32,751 nt of DNA, taken from NCBI GenBank assembly GCA_903850425.1, contig CAINLR010000183.1, positions 1 through 32,751 of the forward strand, read 5' to 3'. Each line of letters starts with the position of its first letter. Positions within the stretch are counted from its first letter, which is position 1. Positions 15,675-25,271 of this stretch are shown in pieces. The position numbers were made by a program, and so were the translations under genes. The DNA comes from an uncultured Verrucomicrobia subdivision 3 bacterium. GTDB taxonomy: Bacteria > Verrucomicrobiota > Verrucomicrobiia > Limisphaerales > UBA11358. Below the pieces are notes generated by a model, which did not search any database, was not told where the DNA came from, and saw only the letters and a program-made list of their open reading frames with translations.

Positions 15675-16673
15675 ATGAAGTTTGTTTCCACGCTGCTGCT
15701 GGCGCTGGGCCTGGCGTTTGGCACCCGCCCGGCCACGGCGGCGTTCATCAATGGCCGCAGCTACCTGGCGTTGGGCGATTGGGCGGGCGCGAACGGTTTC
15801 CGGCTCGTGCGCACTAGTGCCAGCGATGAATTCCTGGTCACGAACCGCACCCAGCGGCTGGTGTTTGAAAAAAATTCGCGCCGGGTGGCCATCAATGGCG
15901 TGAACGTGGCGCTGTCGTTTCCCGTGGCGGTGGACAAGGGCGCGGCCTTGGTCGCGCAACTGGATTTGGCCAAGACGATCGCGCCGCTGATTTATCCGCC
16001 GAAGCTCGCCGCCAAAAAAATTGCCACCATCTGCCTTGATCCCGGCCACGGCGGCAAGGACCCTGGCAACCGCGTCGGAACCAATCAGGAAAAAGTTTAT
16101 ACGCTGCTGCTGGCGGCGGAGCTGCAAACCCAGTTGAAGCGCGCCGGTTTCAATGTCCTGCTCACGCGCACCAAGGATGCGTTTGTGGATTTGCCCGCAC
16201 GACCGGAGCTGGCCAACCGGCGCGGGGCGGACCTGTTTGTCAGTTTGCATTTCAACGCGACCGAGGCGGGCAAAGACCAGGTCGCCGGGCCGGAAATTTA
16301 TTGCATCACACCGGTCGGCGCGAGTTCGAGCAACGCACAGGGCGAGGGTGCGAACCACGGTGCCTGCATGGCCAATCTGGTGGAGAAAAAAAGTCTATTG
16401 CTCGCGTATCAGGTGCAAAAGTCGCTGGTAAAGAATCTGGGCGTGCCCGACCGGGCCGTGCGGCGCGCGCGCTTTGCGGTGCTGCGTGAGGCCGCGATGC
16501 CCGCGATTTTGATCGAGAGCGGTTACATGAGCAATCCGGCGGAAGCGCGGAAAATTTTCGACGCGAACTATCGGCGGCAGATCGCCACGGCCATCGTCAA
16601 TGGAATTTTGGCGTATCAGAAATTAACTGTGGCCGTTCCCCCGCCCAAACCAGCCAACAAAAAAACCAAATGA
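15675..16673 (+). CDS. N-acetylmuramoyl-L-alanine amidase (Amidase_3), exported
   Basis: A zinc hydrolase that cleaves the bond between muramic acid and the peptide stem of peptidoglycan. 332 residues with a signal peptide (MKFVSTLLLALGLAFG, cleavage near residue 22). Residues 24-110 form a beta-rich region resembling the copper-amine-oxidase-like/AMIN type of wall-targeting domain. The catalytic domain is about 115-315: H125 in CLDPGHGGKDPG, E139 in TNQEK, H192 in LFVSLHFNA, and catalytic E281 in AILIESGYMSNP. The tail is Pro/Lys-rich. Its stop overlaps the next start (ATGA), so the two genes are translationally coupled. Confidence 0.93.
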   Translation: MKFVSTLLLALGLAFGTRPATAAFINGRSYLALGDWAGANGFRLVRTSASDEFLVTNRTQRLVFEKNSRRVAINGVNVALSFPVAVDKGAALVAQLDLAKTIAPLIYPPKLAAKKIATICLDPGHGGKDPGNRVGTNQEKVYTLLLAAELQTQLKRAGFNVLLTRTKDAFVDLPARPELANRRGADLFVSLHFNATEAGKDQVAGPEIYCITPVGASSSNAQGEGANHGACMANLVEKKSLLLAYQVQKSLVKNLGVPDRAVRRARFAVLREAAMPAILIESGYMSNPAEARKIFDANYRRQIATAIVNGILAYQKLTVAVPPPKPANKKTK

Positions 16674-17209
16674 GCATTGTCACTAAAACCGGAGATTCCG
16701 GCACCACGGGTTTGATGTATGGCCGGCGCGTGCCGAAAAACCATCCGCGCGTCGAGGCGTGCGGGACGCTGGATGAATTGAACGCCGCGCTGGGCCTCGC
16801 GCGCGCGACGGCGACCGAGCCATTCGTTACCGACAATTTGCTATGGATCCAGAAAAGCCTGGTGGACGTGATGGGCGAGGTCGGCATCGGGCCACAAGAT
16901 TTGCCGCGCTATGTCCAAGATGGTTACGCGACGGTGACGCCGGAGTTGACCGCGAAGGTGGACAAACTTGTGCAGGAAATCGAGGCGCAAAACGTGAGCT
17001 TCAAGGGCTGGGCCACGCCGGGCGCGACGCTCCCTGCCGCCGCGCTGGACGTGGCGCGGACGATCTGCCGGCGGTCCGAGCGGCGCGTTTTCGATTTGCG
17101 GTCCGCCGGCGAATTGCCGAACGGGGAGGTGGGCGTTTTTCTAAACCGGCTGTCGGATCTACTCTGGCTGTTGGCCCGCTGGGCGGAGACGAAGGCGGGC
17201 GCAGTTTGA
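16670..17209 (+). CDS. Cob(I)alamin adenosyltransferase, PduO type
   Basis: Transfers the adenosyl group of ATP to cob(I)alamin to make adenosylcobalamin. 179 residues. MSIVTKTGDSGTTGLMYG is the ATP-binding N-terminus, VEACGTLDELNAALGLARA the second motif, and ICRRSERRVFDL with FLNRLSDLLWLLARWAE the C-terminal signature. The usual 'F-x-x-P-G-G' is here FKGWATPGATLPAA. It is coupled to the amidase by an ATGA overlap, though the functions are unrelated. No cobalamin riboswitch or B12-dependent enzyme is seen in the window. Confidence 0.93.
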   Translation: MSIVTKTGDSGTTGLMYGRRVPKNHPRVEACGTLDELNAALGLARATATEPFVTDNLLWIQKSLVDVMGEVGIGPQDLPRYVQDGYATVTPELTAKVDKLVQEIEAQNVSFKGWATPGATLPAAALDVARTICRRSERRVFDLRSAGELPNGEVGVFLNRLSDLLWLLARWAETKAGAV

Positions 17210-17471
17210 CTTCCGTGGTCCAAGCTAATTCTGCACAAAATTCATATCAGGTTGCAGATATTAAATGCTGAATTGGTTTGAGACCGTGTCATCCAAGCTT
17301 ATAGTGCTTAACTGAAATCCGTATTATGCCCAATAACCGTGAGTAGCCGTGTCAAAATCTGGCCATCTGAAACAATGCAAATTAGTTCCTTATTTGCGAC
17401 CGTGCTTCACGCCGGAATCCCAAGCCTCGGCCCGACACTTTCCAACCAATAATCCTACCAACATCCGTCCT

Positions 17472-20400
17472 ATGAGAATACAAACGAGCTACCTTCGATC
17501 CATCATGAGTAACCCCTGGCAGAAATTCTCCGCTGTCGCTGCGGTTGCCATGCTGCTAGCCACCACCGGCGGCGCGATCCCCATCACCGTCACCAACACC
17601 GCCGGCAGCGGGGCGGATGTCCAATTCACGGGCTGGAGCGACGCGGGGGCCGTGGACGCCGCGGCCAACACGGACCAGATGAATGTCCGCACGACCGCGA
17701 CCCGCAATGAAATTACCGCGCTGCGTTTTGACATGACCGGTTATCCGCCGGCGAACTACACCAATTATTCCATCGGCTTGGTGAACCAGCGCGCCAACAC
17801 GGCGGCGACTTTGTTCTACTACGCCGTGCGCGACGGCGCGGTGGGCGAAGACAACAACGGAACCAGCGCGGGCTACACCGACAACACCTGGAGCGAAAGC
17901 GCGGTTTTGTTTTCCACCATGCCCGGGCTGCATTGGGCCAACACCGCCACGACCGACCAGATTCCCAACGCCGACGCGCTGCTGCTGGGTTCCGCGACCA
18001 TGAATAACACGGCCGAAGGCTCGCTCGTGACGTTCAGTTCCCCGGCGCTCACCGCGTTCATGCAAACCAATAGCGACAATCTCGTCACGTTCCTCATCGT
18101 GCGCACGGATCTTGCCGCCAGCAGCCAGGCGCGCTTTGCCTCCAAGGAAGCCACGGTGCTGGCCTCGGGCGGCACAGGCATCGCCGGCAGCTATGCGCCG
18201 CGCCTGACTTTTTCCCCCAATTGTGAATCCGCCTACGTCATCCAGAATCCGGCGAACCAGTCCGTCAACCTGGGCAGCACCGCCACGTTCACGGTGAACA
18301 TCGGCGGCACCGTTCCCACCTACCAGTGGCAGTTGAGCACGGATGGCGGCACGACTTGGAACGACATCACGCTCAACGGCACTTCCGCCAGCTATACGAC
18401 GCCGGCGAGCGTCGTCACTGACGCCGGCAACAAATACCGCTGCGTTGCGAACGTGGCGTGCGACGCGAGTTCCATCACCTCGGCGGCGGCCACGCTCACG
18501 CTGAATCAAACGGATATCTGGGTTGGGCCGGCCAGCGGCGGCGAATGGAACACCGCCGGCAACTGGAATCTCGGCGCGCCACCGCTGAGTTCCACCACCA
18601 ACGCCCTTATCGGCCTGGGCACAAATATAAATTATAATTCCGTGATGTCGGCCAATCCGTTTGGCACCCTGCTGTTGAAAGGCATCCTGAATGTGAACGC
18701 CGGCGGCTTTAACAGCGGCGCGGTGACACTGACGAACAACACCGCCAAGATTTTTGTCAACAACGGCGGGGCGGTAAATGTCACCGGCGGCATCACGCTG
18801 CTCTCCAATGCCGTGGTTTCCCTCGCCTCTGGCGGGGCTTTGACCACCAGCGGCACCTTGACGATGGGCAGTAGCGTCGCGGCCTCGGGCTTCGGCATTC
18901 TCACCAACAACGGCGGCGCGTTGACGCTGGGCGGTCTGTCGTTGAACCCGAACAACGCGAGCATTGCCACCAGTTGCCGGGTCGTCATTGCAGGCGGCAC
19001 CAACAGTCTCGGCGTGGTGGCCATCGCCCGTTCGCCGGGCGGCAACAGCGCGCCGCCGGCGATGGGCACGGACGATTTGATCATCAGCAACGGCATCGTC
19101 AACATGCGGGGCATCACCCTGGGCAACAACGCGCATGGCATCATCTATCTTGTGAACGGCTTGGTGACCAACAACGGCACGTTCACGATTCAAAACAACA
19201 CCGCCACGCGTCCGGCGCGCTTTGTGCAGACCGGCGGGACGTTTGTGAACACGAACACGGTCACCCTGCAGGGGGCGGCGGATACGGTTTACGCGGCCCT
19301 CGGCGGGACAAATAGCGTAGCCGGATTCCGCTTTAACGGCATCACAGTCCTGTTCACCAACAACAACAAGATGTATGTCGGCAGCGCCGGCATCACGGTC
19401 AGCACCACCAATACCACCACGACCGCCCTCTTGAATGCCAGCGGCTCGTTCGGGGCGACGGCGGACTGGACCAACGCGGCGTCCATCACCTTGAACGGCG
19501 GCAGCTTTGACTGTCAGGACGCCAGCGGAACACCGCACAACATTTACAGTATCGGCGCGCTGCAGGGTTCCGGCTCGGTCGCCATGATCAAGAACGGTCC
19601 GGGCACGCTGACGCTCGGGGCCGTGAACGGCTACCTCGGCAGCACCCTGATCAACCAGGGCACGTTGGCCCTCGACGCCGGCGGTGCCATCGCCATGAGT
19701 GCGGCGATCTTGGTCGGCCCGGGCACGATGTTCGATGTGAGTGCGGTTTCGGGCGGCTATGTGCAGTCGGCGGGCAAGACCCTCGGCGGCATGGGTGTCA
19801 TCACTGGCGATGTAAACATGGCCTCCGGCGCGATCATTGATCCGGGAACCAATGCTGTCACCGGATCGTTGTCGTTCTCCAATTCCCTCATAATGACCGG
19901 CGGCGCGAAAACGCATTTCGATCTCTCCACCAATCCCTCCGGCCCGAACAACGATGTGGTGGTCATCCAGGGCAGCCTGAATGTGAGCGGCGTGAGCAAC
20001 ATCGTGGAAATCAGCGGCGGCGGGGCGGCGGGCAGCATTCATCCGCTGTTCAAATATTACGGCAGCTTCGTCGGCGATGTGTCGAGCTTCACGCTGGTGG
20101 GACCTACGGGCGTCATAACCAACATCACTTCCACCACGCCCAACATGATCGCGTTCGTGCCCATGGTCAGCTTGCGCAGCCCGACCAATGTCCTCTGGGT
20201 GGGCAATGCCACCGTGAATGACTGGGACGTGCTCGCGCACACCAATTGGATCAACGGTGCGGCGCTGGACATTTTCATGGCCAACGACAGCGTGGCCTTC
20301 ACCGCGGCAGGCGGCGTGAACACCAACGTTCACATCGCCGTGCCGGTGGTGCCGAGCGCGGTCACGGTGAATTCCGCCGGGAATTATTTCTTTAGCGGCG

Positions 20401-22154
20401 CGGGCGGCATCGGCGGCGCGACGGCGCTGACCAAGACGAACTCCGGCACGCTGTTCATCCAGCTCACCAACCAGTTTACCGGTGGTGTGAATCTCAAGGG
20501 CGGCACAATTAGCGTTGCCAGCCTCGCGGATGACGGCGTGGATAGTCCCATCGGCCGCACGGGCACGCTGCTGGTGGATGGCGGCACGCTGGATTATTCC
20601 GGTCCGTCGCTCACTTGGGCGCGCTCGATCACACTCGGCACCAACGGTCAGGATGGCCTTTCCATCAGCGATCCCGCAGCCACTTTGAACCAACTCTCGC
20701 CGATCAGCGGTGGCGGTGCGCTCACCAAGACCGGCAACGGCACACTGACGCTGAATGGCAACAACACCTACGGCGGCGGCACAATTCTCAATGCCGGTAA
20801 TCTGCTCGTGAATAATGTCGTCGGTGCGGGCACGGGCACCATCTCCTTGAACGCGGGCACGCTGCAGATCGCCGCCGTGAAACCGGCGAATACTATTGAC
20901 GTGCCGGGCCTGGGGTCCATCAGCGGCGGCAACGCGGGCGGCTTGACCGGCATCAACCGCGTCACCGGCAGCGGTCCGCTCGGCCTCGCCGTCACCGTCG
21001 GCGTGTTTGATCTTGGCGGCGACATGACGGGTTATTCCGGCACGATCACCTTTACCAACGCCGGCGGCGCCGTGGTGCGCTTGAACGGTTCCACCGGCAG
21101 CGCGGCGGCCACCTGGGATTTGGGTGCCGGCCCGATGGATCTCAACGTCCGCGCCGGTTCCACCTCCAACAACATTGGCGCGTTGAAAGGCGCGAGTGGC
21201 ACGACGCTCTCCGGCCGCGGCGGCTCCAGCAACAACGGCGCGACGACCTATTACATCGGCGCGAACGGCCTGAGCACCACGTTTGACGGCATCATCCAGA
21301 ACGGCAGCGGCGGTGGTTCCTCGACGACTTCCATCAACAAAGTCGGCCCGGCCACGCTCACGCTTTCCGGCGCGAACACCTACACGGGTTCCACCACAAT
21401 CAGCTCGGGCACGCTCGCCCTGACCGGCTCCGGTGCGATTGGCAGCAGTTCCACGGTCAATATTGTTTCCGGCGCGACGCTAGATGTAACCGGTCTCAGC
21501 ACGCCGACGTTTGCCGTGGGCGGCAACCAGACCTTGCAAGGCCGCGGCACGGTGCTGGGTGGCATTGATTCAACCGGCGGCCTGCGCATCGCCCCCGGCG
21601 TCGGCGACAGCCTGGGCACGCTCACGGCCACCAATGCCATCGTCTTGGGCGGCACAACCTGGATGAAACTCAATCGCGCCAGCACTCCGAACAGTGACAA
21701 GCTGGTCTCCACGTTGTCCACCATTACCTACGGCGGCACGCTCGTGATCACAAACTTGGGCGTGGCTCTGCACGTCGGCGACACCTTCGACCTGTTCGAT
21801 GGCGGCAGTCTGAATGCCGCCACCTTCACGACGATTCTACTGCCGAACTACTATACTTGGGACACCAGCCAGTTGGGCGTCAATGGCACGGTGAGCCTCA
21901 CCGCCCGATTGCCGCTGCCCGCGATTACCACGGTGGACTTCAGCACACTCAGCGGCGGCAGCATCACCCTGAACGCCATCAATGGTGCGCCGAATGGTCT
22001 GGTAACGGTCCTCACCACCACAAATTTAACGCTGCCCGTGAGCAGTTGGACTACGGTCACGACGACTACGTTTGATGGCAGCGGCAACCTGAACCTGACG
22101 GTCACCGTAGATCCAGCCCTGCCGCAGAGCTACTATTTATTGAAGGTTCAATAA
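17472..22154 (+). CDS. Giant secreted protein with autotransporter-type passenger repeats
   Basis: 1560 residues from ATG 17472, chosen because a basic stretch and hydrophobic signal (FSAVAAVAMLLATTGGA) follow. ATG 17505 is also possible, and an upstream start would add unrelated residues. Domains in order: a beta-rich N-terminal domain resembling DNRLRE/CBM96 modules (about 40-255); an Ig-like domain with PANQSVNLGSTATFTV and YRCVAN (about 255-350); then a long Gly/Asn/Thr-rich beta-helix. The helix holds passenger-associated repeats of the form T-K-x-G-x-G-T-L-T-L-x-G-x-N-x-Y-x-G, at nucleotides about 19580-19675, 20425-20515, 20715-20810 and 21330-21420. The C-terminus is a beta-sandwich-like segment ending QSYYLLKVQ. 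Neither a beta-barrel nor a PEP-CTERM tail is visible. Confidence 0.85.
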   Translation: MRIQTSYLRSIMSNPWQKFSAVAAVAMLLATTGGAIPITVTNTAGSGADVQFTGWSDAGAVDAAANTDQMNVRTTATRNEITALRFDMTGYPPANYTNYSIGLVNQRANTAATLFYYAVRDGAVGEDNNGTSAGYTDNTWSESAVLFSTMPGLHWANTATTDQIPNADALLLGSATMNNTAEGSLVTFSSPALTAFMQTNSDNLVTFLIVRTDLAASSQARFASKEATVLASGGTGIAGSYAPRLTFSPNCESAYVIQNPANQSVNLGSTATFTVNIGGTVPTYQWQLSTDGGTTWNDITLNGTSASYTTPASVVTDAGNKYRCVANVACDASSITSAAATLTLNQTDIWVGPASGGEWNTAGNWNLGAPPLSSTTNALIGLGTNINYNSVMSANPFGTLLLKGILNVNAGGFNSGAVTLTNNTAKIFVNNGGAVNVTGGITLLSNAVVSLASGGALTTSGTLTMGSSVAASGFGILTNNGGALTLGGLSLNPNNASIATSCRVVIAGGTNSLGVVAIARSPGGNSAPPAMGTDDLIISNGIVNMRGITLGNNAHGIIYLVNGLVTNNGTFTIQNNTATRPARFVQTGGTFVNTNTVTLQGAADTVYAALGGTNSVAGFRFNGITVLFTNNNKMYVGSAGITVSTTNTTTTALLNASGSFGATADWTNAASITLNGGSFDCQDASGTPHNIYSIGALQGSGSVAMIKNGPGTLTLGAVNGYLGSTLINQGTLALDAGGAIAMSAAILVGPGTMFDVSAVSGGYVQSAGKTLGGMGVITGDVNMASGAIIDPGTNAVTGSLSFSNSLIMTGGAKTHFDLSTNPSGPNNDVVVIQGSLNVSGVSNIVEISGGGAAGSIHPLFKYYGSFVGDVSSFTLVGPTGVITNITSTTPNMIAFVPMVSLRSPTNVLWVGNATVNDWDVLAHTNWINGAALDIFMANDSVAFTAAGGVNTNVHIAVPVVPSAVTVNSAGNYFFSGAGGIGGATALTKTNSGTLFIQLTNQFTGGVNLKGGTISVASLADDGVDSPIGRTGTLLVDGGTLDYSGPSLTWARSITLGTNGQDGLSISDPAATLNQLSPISGGGALTKTGNGTLTLNGNNTYGGGTILNAGNLLVNNVVGAGTGTISLNAGTLQIAAVKPANTIDVPGLGSISGGNAGGLTGINRVTGSGPLGLAVTVGVFDLGGDMTGYSGTITFTNAGGAVVRLNGSTGSAAATWDLGAGPMDLNVRAGSTSNNIGALKGASGTTLSGRGGSSNNGATTYYIGANGLSTTFDGIIQNGSGGGSSTTSINKVGPATLTLSGANTYTGSTTISSGTLALTGSGAIGSSSTVNIVSGATLDVTGLSTPTFAVGGNQTLQGRGTVLGGIDSTGGLRIAPGVGDSLGTLTATNAIVLGGTTWMKLNRASTPNSDKLVSTLSTITYGGTLVITNLGVALHVGDTFDLFDGGSLNAATFTTILLPNYYTWDTSQLGVNGTVSLTARLPLPAITTVDFSTLSGGSITLNAINGAPNGLVTVLTTTNLTLPVSSWTTVTTTTFDGSGNLNLTVTVDPALPQSYYLLKVQ

Positions 22155-22187
22155 CTATCCTAGCGACCCAACCGGCGGGTGGAATAA

Positions 22188-22287
22188 TACCAATTCTTAG
22201 AGAGAAAAGGTGGAATGCTCGGAAACCCCCTCACCCGGCCTGCGGCCGGGTGAGGGGTCGGGCGAAAGCTACCGGCTGTCATTGGTA
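22188..22287. repeat. Dispersed palindromic repeat, copy 1, with 14-bp hairpin
   Basis: Outer TACCAAT (22188-22194) pairs with ATTGGTA (22281-22287). Inside is a perfect hairpin, CCCCTCACCCGGCC (22227-22240) against GGCCGGGTGAGGGG (22244-22257), with a 3-nt loop. The blocks GGTGGAAT-x-x-TCGGAA and GTCA(T/C)TGGTAA recur at 25839-25955. It lies between convergent genes and could end both transcripts, but no T run follows. Confidence 0.75.
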
Positions 22288-22306
22288 AATGGTCTCAGTT
22301 GCTGGA

Positions 22307-24154
22307 TCAATCCTCCACTGGCACCACGAGGTTTTCCATGATGTAGTCCTTGCGCTCCGGCGTGTTCTTGCCCATGTAGAAATTGAGGATGTTCGTAACG
22401 TCCGGCTTGGATGCGTGCTCGACTTTGTTCAAGCGCATTTCTTTGCCGATGAATTGCGCGAACTCTTTCGGGCTGATTTCGCCGAGACCTTTGAAGCGAG
22501 TAATCTCCGGCTTGCCGCCCAGGTTCTTCACCGCCGTATCGCGTTCAGCTTCGGAGTAGCAGTAAGTCGTCTTCTCTTTGTTGCGCACGCGGAACAGCGG
22601 CGTTTCCAGCACGAAGAGATGACCGTCGTGAACGAGTTGGTCGAAGAAACGGAAGAAGTAGGTGATCATCAGATTGCGAATGTGCAATCCGTCCACGTCG
22701 GCATCGGTGGCAAGAATCACCTTGTCGTAACGCAGGCTGTCGAGGGTGTCTTCGACATTCAGCGCCTGCATGAGGTGATACATCTCGTCGTTCTTATACA
22801 TGATGTCGCGCTTGAGATCCCAGACGTTCAGCGGCTTGCCTTTGAGCACGAACACCGCCTGATTGTTCACGTCGCGACAGCTCGTGATGGAGCCCGCCGC
22901 CGACTGGCCTTCGCAGATGAAGACCATCGTGCCCTTGCCCTTCTCCTTCTTTTTATCGAGATGGTTTTTACAATCTTTCAACTGCGGAATCCGCATCGTA
23001 ATAGACTTCGCCCGTTCGCGCGCGAGCTTCTTCACATCCTGCAATTCCTTCCGCAACTGCCGCGTGTCTTCCGCCTTCGCGAGGATTTTTTCCGCGATGG
23101 CTTTATTACGATTGAAGAAGTGCAGCAACTCTTCCCGGACATTATTGACAAGCTCCGTGCGGATTTCCGTATTGCCCAGTTTGTTTTTTGTCTGCGACTC
23201 GAACACCGGGTCTTTCAGCCGGATCGCCACGGCACCAACCATCGCTTCGCGCACATCATCGCCTTCATATTTGGCGCTGCCGTATTCGTTGACGGCCTTG
23301 AGCAGACCTTCACGAAAGGCACTTAAATGCGTGCCGCCGTCGGCGGTGAACTGGCCGTTGACGAACGAAAAAAATGTTTCACCGTAGCGCGAGTTGCTAT
23401 GCGTGAAACAAAATTCCAGCGTCTTGCTGGTGTAATGCAGCGGCGGATAGAAGGGTTCCGCGCCGTCGGTTTCCAGGTCTTCCATCACCAGGTCCATCAG
23501 CCCGTGGCGCGACTGGAATACCTTCGGCTCCGGCGTGCCCGCCGTTTTCAAGATCAGTTTCAGTCCGGTGTTGAGATAGCTGTAATGGCGCAAACGCCGC
23601 TCGATGTGTTCGAGGCGGAACTCGCTGTCCTTGAAAATTTCCGGGTCCGCCTCGAACTCAATCAAGGTGCCGTTGAGCTCCTTGGTCTTGCCGGCCTCTT
23701 CTTTTTTTAGCTTACCTTGTTTGAAGGCAGCTTCGGCAAATTCACCGTCGCGATGACTGCGGACCAAGAAGTTTTTGGATAGTGCGTTAACGGCTTTGGT
23801 GCCGACGCCATTCAGGCCAACGCTGAATTGAAAGACTTCGTCGTTATATTTCGCGCCGGTATTAATCTTCGAAACGCAGTCCACGACTTTGCCCAGCGGA
23901 ATGCCGCGCCCGTAATCGCGCACCGACACGCGGTTGCCCTCGAGGTTGATCTGCACCTCCTTGCCGTGGCCCATGATGTATTCGTCAATCGCATTGTCCA
24001 CGACCTCTTTCACCAGGACATAACAGCCGTCGTCCGGATTGGAGCCGTTGCCGATGCGCCCGATATACATGCCGGTGCGCAGCCGGATGTGCTCCAGCGA
24101 GGACAGCGTCTTGATCTTGCTTTCGTCGTAATTGTGCTTGGGATGGTCAGCCAT
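22307..24154 (-). CDS. parE: Type IIA DNA topoisomerase subunit B (ParE/GyrB)
   Basis: The ATPase/Toprim subunit of topoisomerase IV or gyrase. ATG 24154 gives 615 residues; the longer frame upstream adds an unrelated stretch. The GHKL ATPase domain has E50/N54 in VKEVVDNAIDEY, VRDYGRGIPLGK and FSVGLNGVGTKAVNALS. The Toprim domain begins FICEGQSAAGSI (E415), followed by ILATDADVDGLHIRNLMITY. PEITRFKGLGEISPKEF ends the conserved core. EGQSAAGSI, rather than the EGDSAGGSA of classical GyrB, and the short length favour ParE of the Bacteroidetes/PVC type. The A/C subunit gene is not in the window. Confidence 0.88.
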   Translation of the reverse strand: MADHPKHNYDESKIKTLSSLEHIRLRTGMYIGRIGNGSNPDDGCYVLVKEVVDNAIDEYIMGHGKEVQINLEGNRVSVRDYGRGIPLGKVVDCVSKINTGAKYNDEVFQFSVGLNGVGTKAVNALSKNFLVRSHRDGEFAEAAFKQGKLKKEEAGKTKELNGTLIEFEADPEIFKDSEFRLEHIERRLRHYSYLNTGLKLILKTAGTPEPKVFQSRHGLMDLVMEDLETDGAEPFYPPLHYTSKTLEFCFTHSNSRYGETFFSFVNGQFTADGGTHLSAFREGLLKAVNEYGSAKYEGDDVREAMVGAVAIRLKDPVFESQTKNKLGNTEIRTELVNNVREELLHFFNRNKAIAEKILAKAEDTRQLRKELQDVKKLARERAKSITMRIPQLKDCKNHLDKKKEKGKGTMVFICEGQSAAGSITSCRDVNNQAVFVLKGKPLNVWDLKRDIMYKNDEMYHLMQALNVEDTLDSLRYDKVILATDADVDGLHIRNLMITYFFRFFDQLVHDGHLFVLETPLFRVRNKEKTTYCYSEAERDTAVKNLGGKPEITRFKGLGEISPKEFAQFIGKEMRLNKVEHASKPDVTNILNFYMGKNTPERKDYIMENLVVPVED

Positions 24155-24320
24155 AAAAAATTCGTGCCGGTGAAGATGAAACAAACGGCGCCGAATGCAA
24201 ATGCGAAAATATTCAGGCCGTCTCGCCAAAAAGTTCGCCACGGGCATGCCCGCCGCCTGGAAGTGCAAGATTGACCATCGTCCGCGGCGGGTATAATTGA
24301 TGGTGGTCATCATTAAACAA

Positions 24321-25034
24321 ATGAAAACCTTCCGCAGCTTAACCCTTTTCTCTTGGGTCTTTACCCTCAGCCTTTGCTTCCCGGCCAAGGCGCAGGTTTA
24401 TACCAATGGCATCGTCGGTTATATCAACGAAGTTTTATTCGCGGGCGACAATCTCATCGCCAATCAACTGGGCAATTCCGACAATACCCTGAACGTCATC
24501 TTCAATGTCGGGGTGCCGGACGGTTCCACCTTTACGCTTTGGGATGCAACCCAGATGCAATTTCTACCCGCTTCCCATTACGACGCAAACACGGGCTGGA
24601 GCATCAACTACCACTTGGACTATGGCCAGGGCGGCCGCTTCCATGCGGCCGCCACCTTCACCAATACTTTTGTGGGAAATGTCTGGCCTGGATTTGGCGG
24701 CCAGATCCCCTTCACTCCGCCGCTGGTTTCCAACAACGGCCTCTATCTGCTTTCCTGTTATGTGCCCCTCGGCGGTGCCAGCTTTAATGAGATCGTTGGC
24801 CGTAACCCGCTGGATGGGGAATCGGTCCGGACCTTGAATGCGTTAACTCAGGCCTACTCCACGACTACTTTTGAAAATGGTTCATGGGACCACGGCGCGC
24901 CAGGCTTGAGTGTCGGCGAGGCCGCGTTTTTCAACCTGGGTCCAACCTTCGCAGCGGTGCCGGAACCGGCAGTGCTCTATCTGGCGGGCTTTGGGGTGGT
25001 GGCATGTGCCGCCGGTCGCCGGTCGCGGGGGTAG
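24321..25034 (+). CDS. PEP-CTERM-sorted exported protein
   Basis: 237 residues from ATG 24321, with a signal peptide (MKTFRSLTLFSWVFTLSLCF, cleavage after PAKA). The mature start, YTNGIVGYINEVLFAGDNLI followed by ANQL, matches a theme I associate with many exported verrucomicrobial proteins ('VGYIN...AG.NLIAN'). The C-terminus is a full PEP-CTERM sorting signal: VPEP at about 213-216, a hydrophobic stretch LYLAGFGVVACAA, then RRSRG. Such proteins are processed by an exosortase (not in the window) and delivered to the surface or exopolysaccharide. Function of the middle region is unknown. It is divergent from parE. Confidence 0.87.
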   Translation: MKTFRSLTLFSWVFTLSLCFPAKAQVYTNGIVGYINEVLFAGDNLIANQLGNSDNTLNVIFNVGVPDGSTFTLWDATQMQFLPASHYDANTGWSINYHLDYGQGGRFHAAATFTNTFVGNVWPGFGGQIPFTPPLVSNNGLYLLSCYVPLGGASFNEIVGRNPLDGESVRTLNALTQAYSTTTFENGSWDHGAPGLSVGEAAFFNLGPTFAAVPEPAVLYLAGFGVVACAAGRRSRG

Positions 25035-25271
25035 TCGGCTAGGTTCACGGTTATTAGTCTCAAGCCTTCGCCCGGCGGCTAGATTGAAAGAGTGTTTGAG
25101 GAGCCAATCGTTGGCATTCGTTGGCTGCTCCCGGCCGGTAAGAAGCCTATGATAGTCTCACCCGACCTCGTGATCTTGCCGGTTGGCAAACCATCGTCTC
25201 ATTACTCGCGGACTTACCTGAACTAATACTAACTGTTGACTAATCTCTTCAAAAACGGTAATTCTCTATCC

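Noticed and set aside
17556-20693. Open frame of 1045 codons on the minus strand
   Set aside because: It is antisense to the secreted repeat protein. The open frame follows from the Gly/Asn/Thr codon bias of the plus strand, and the translation is Arg/His/Ala-rich without any motif.
25236-25271. Promoter TTGACT-17-TAATTC before the histone-like gene
   Set aside because: The -10 match is too weak, and promoter consensus in this group is not established from the window.
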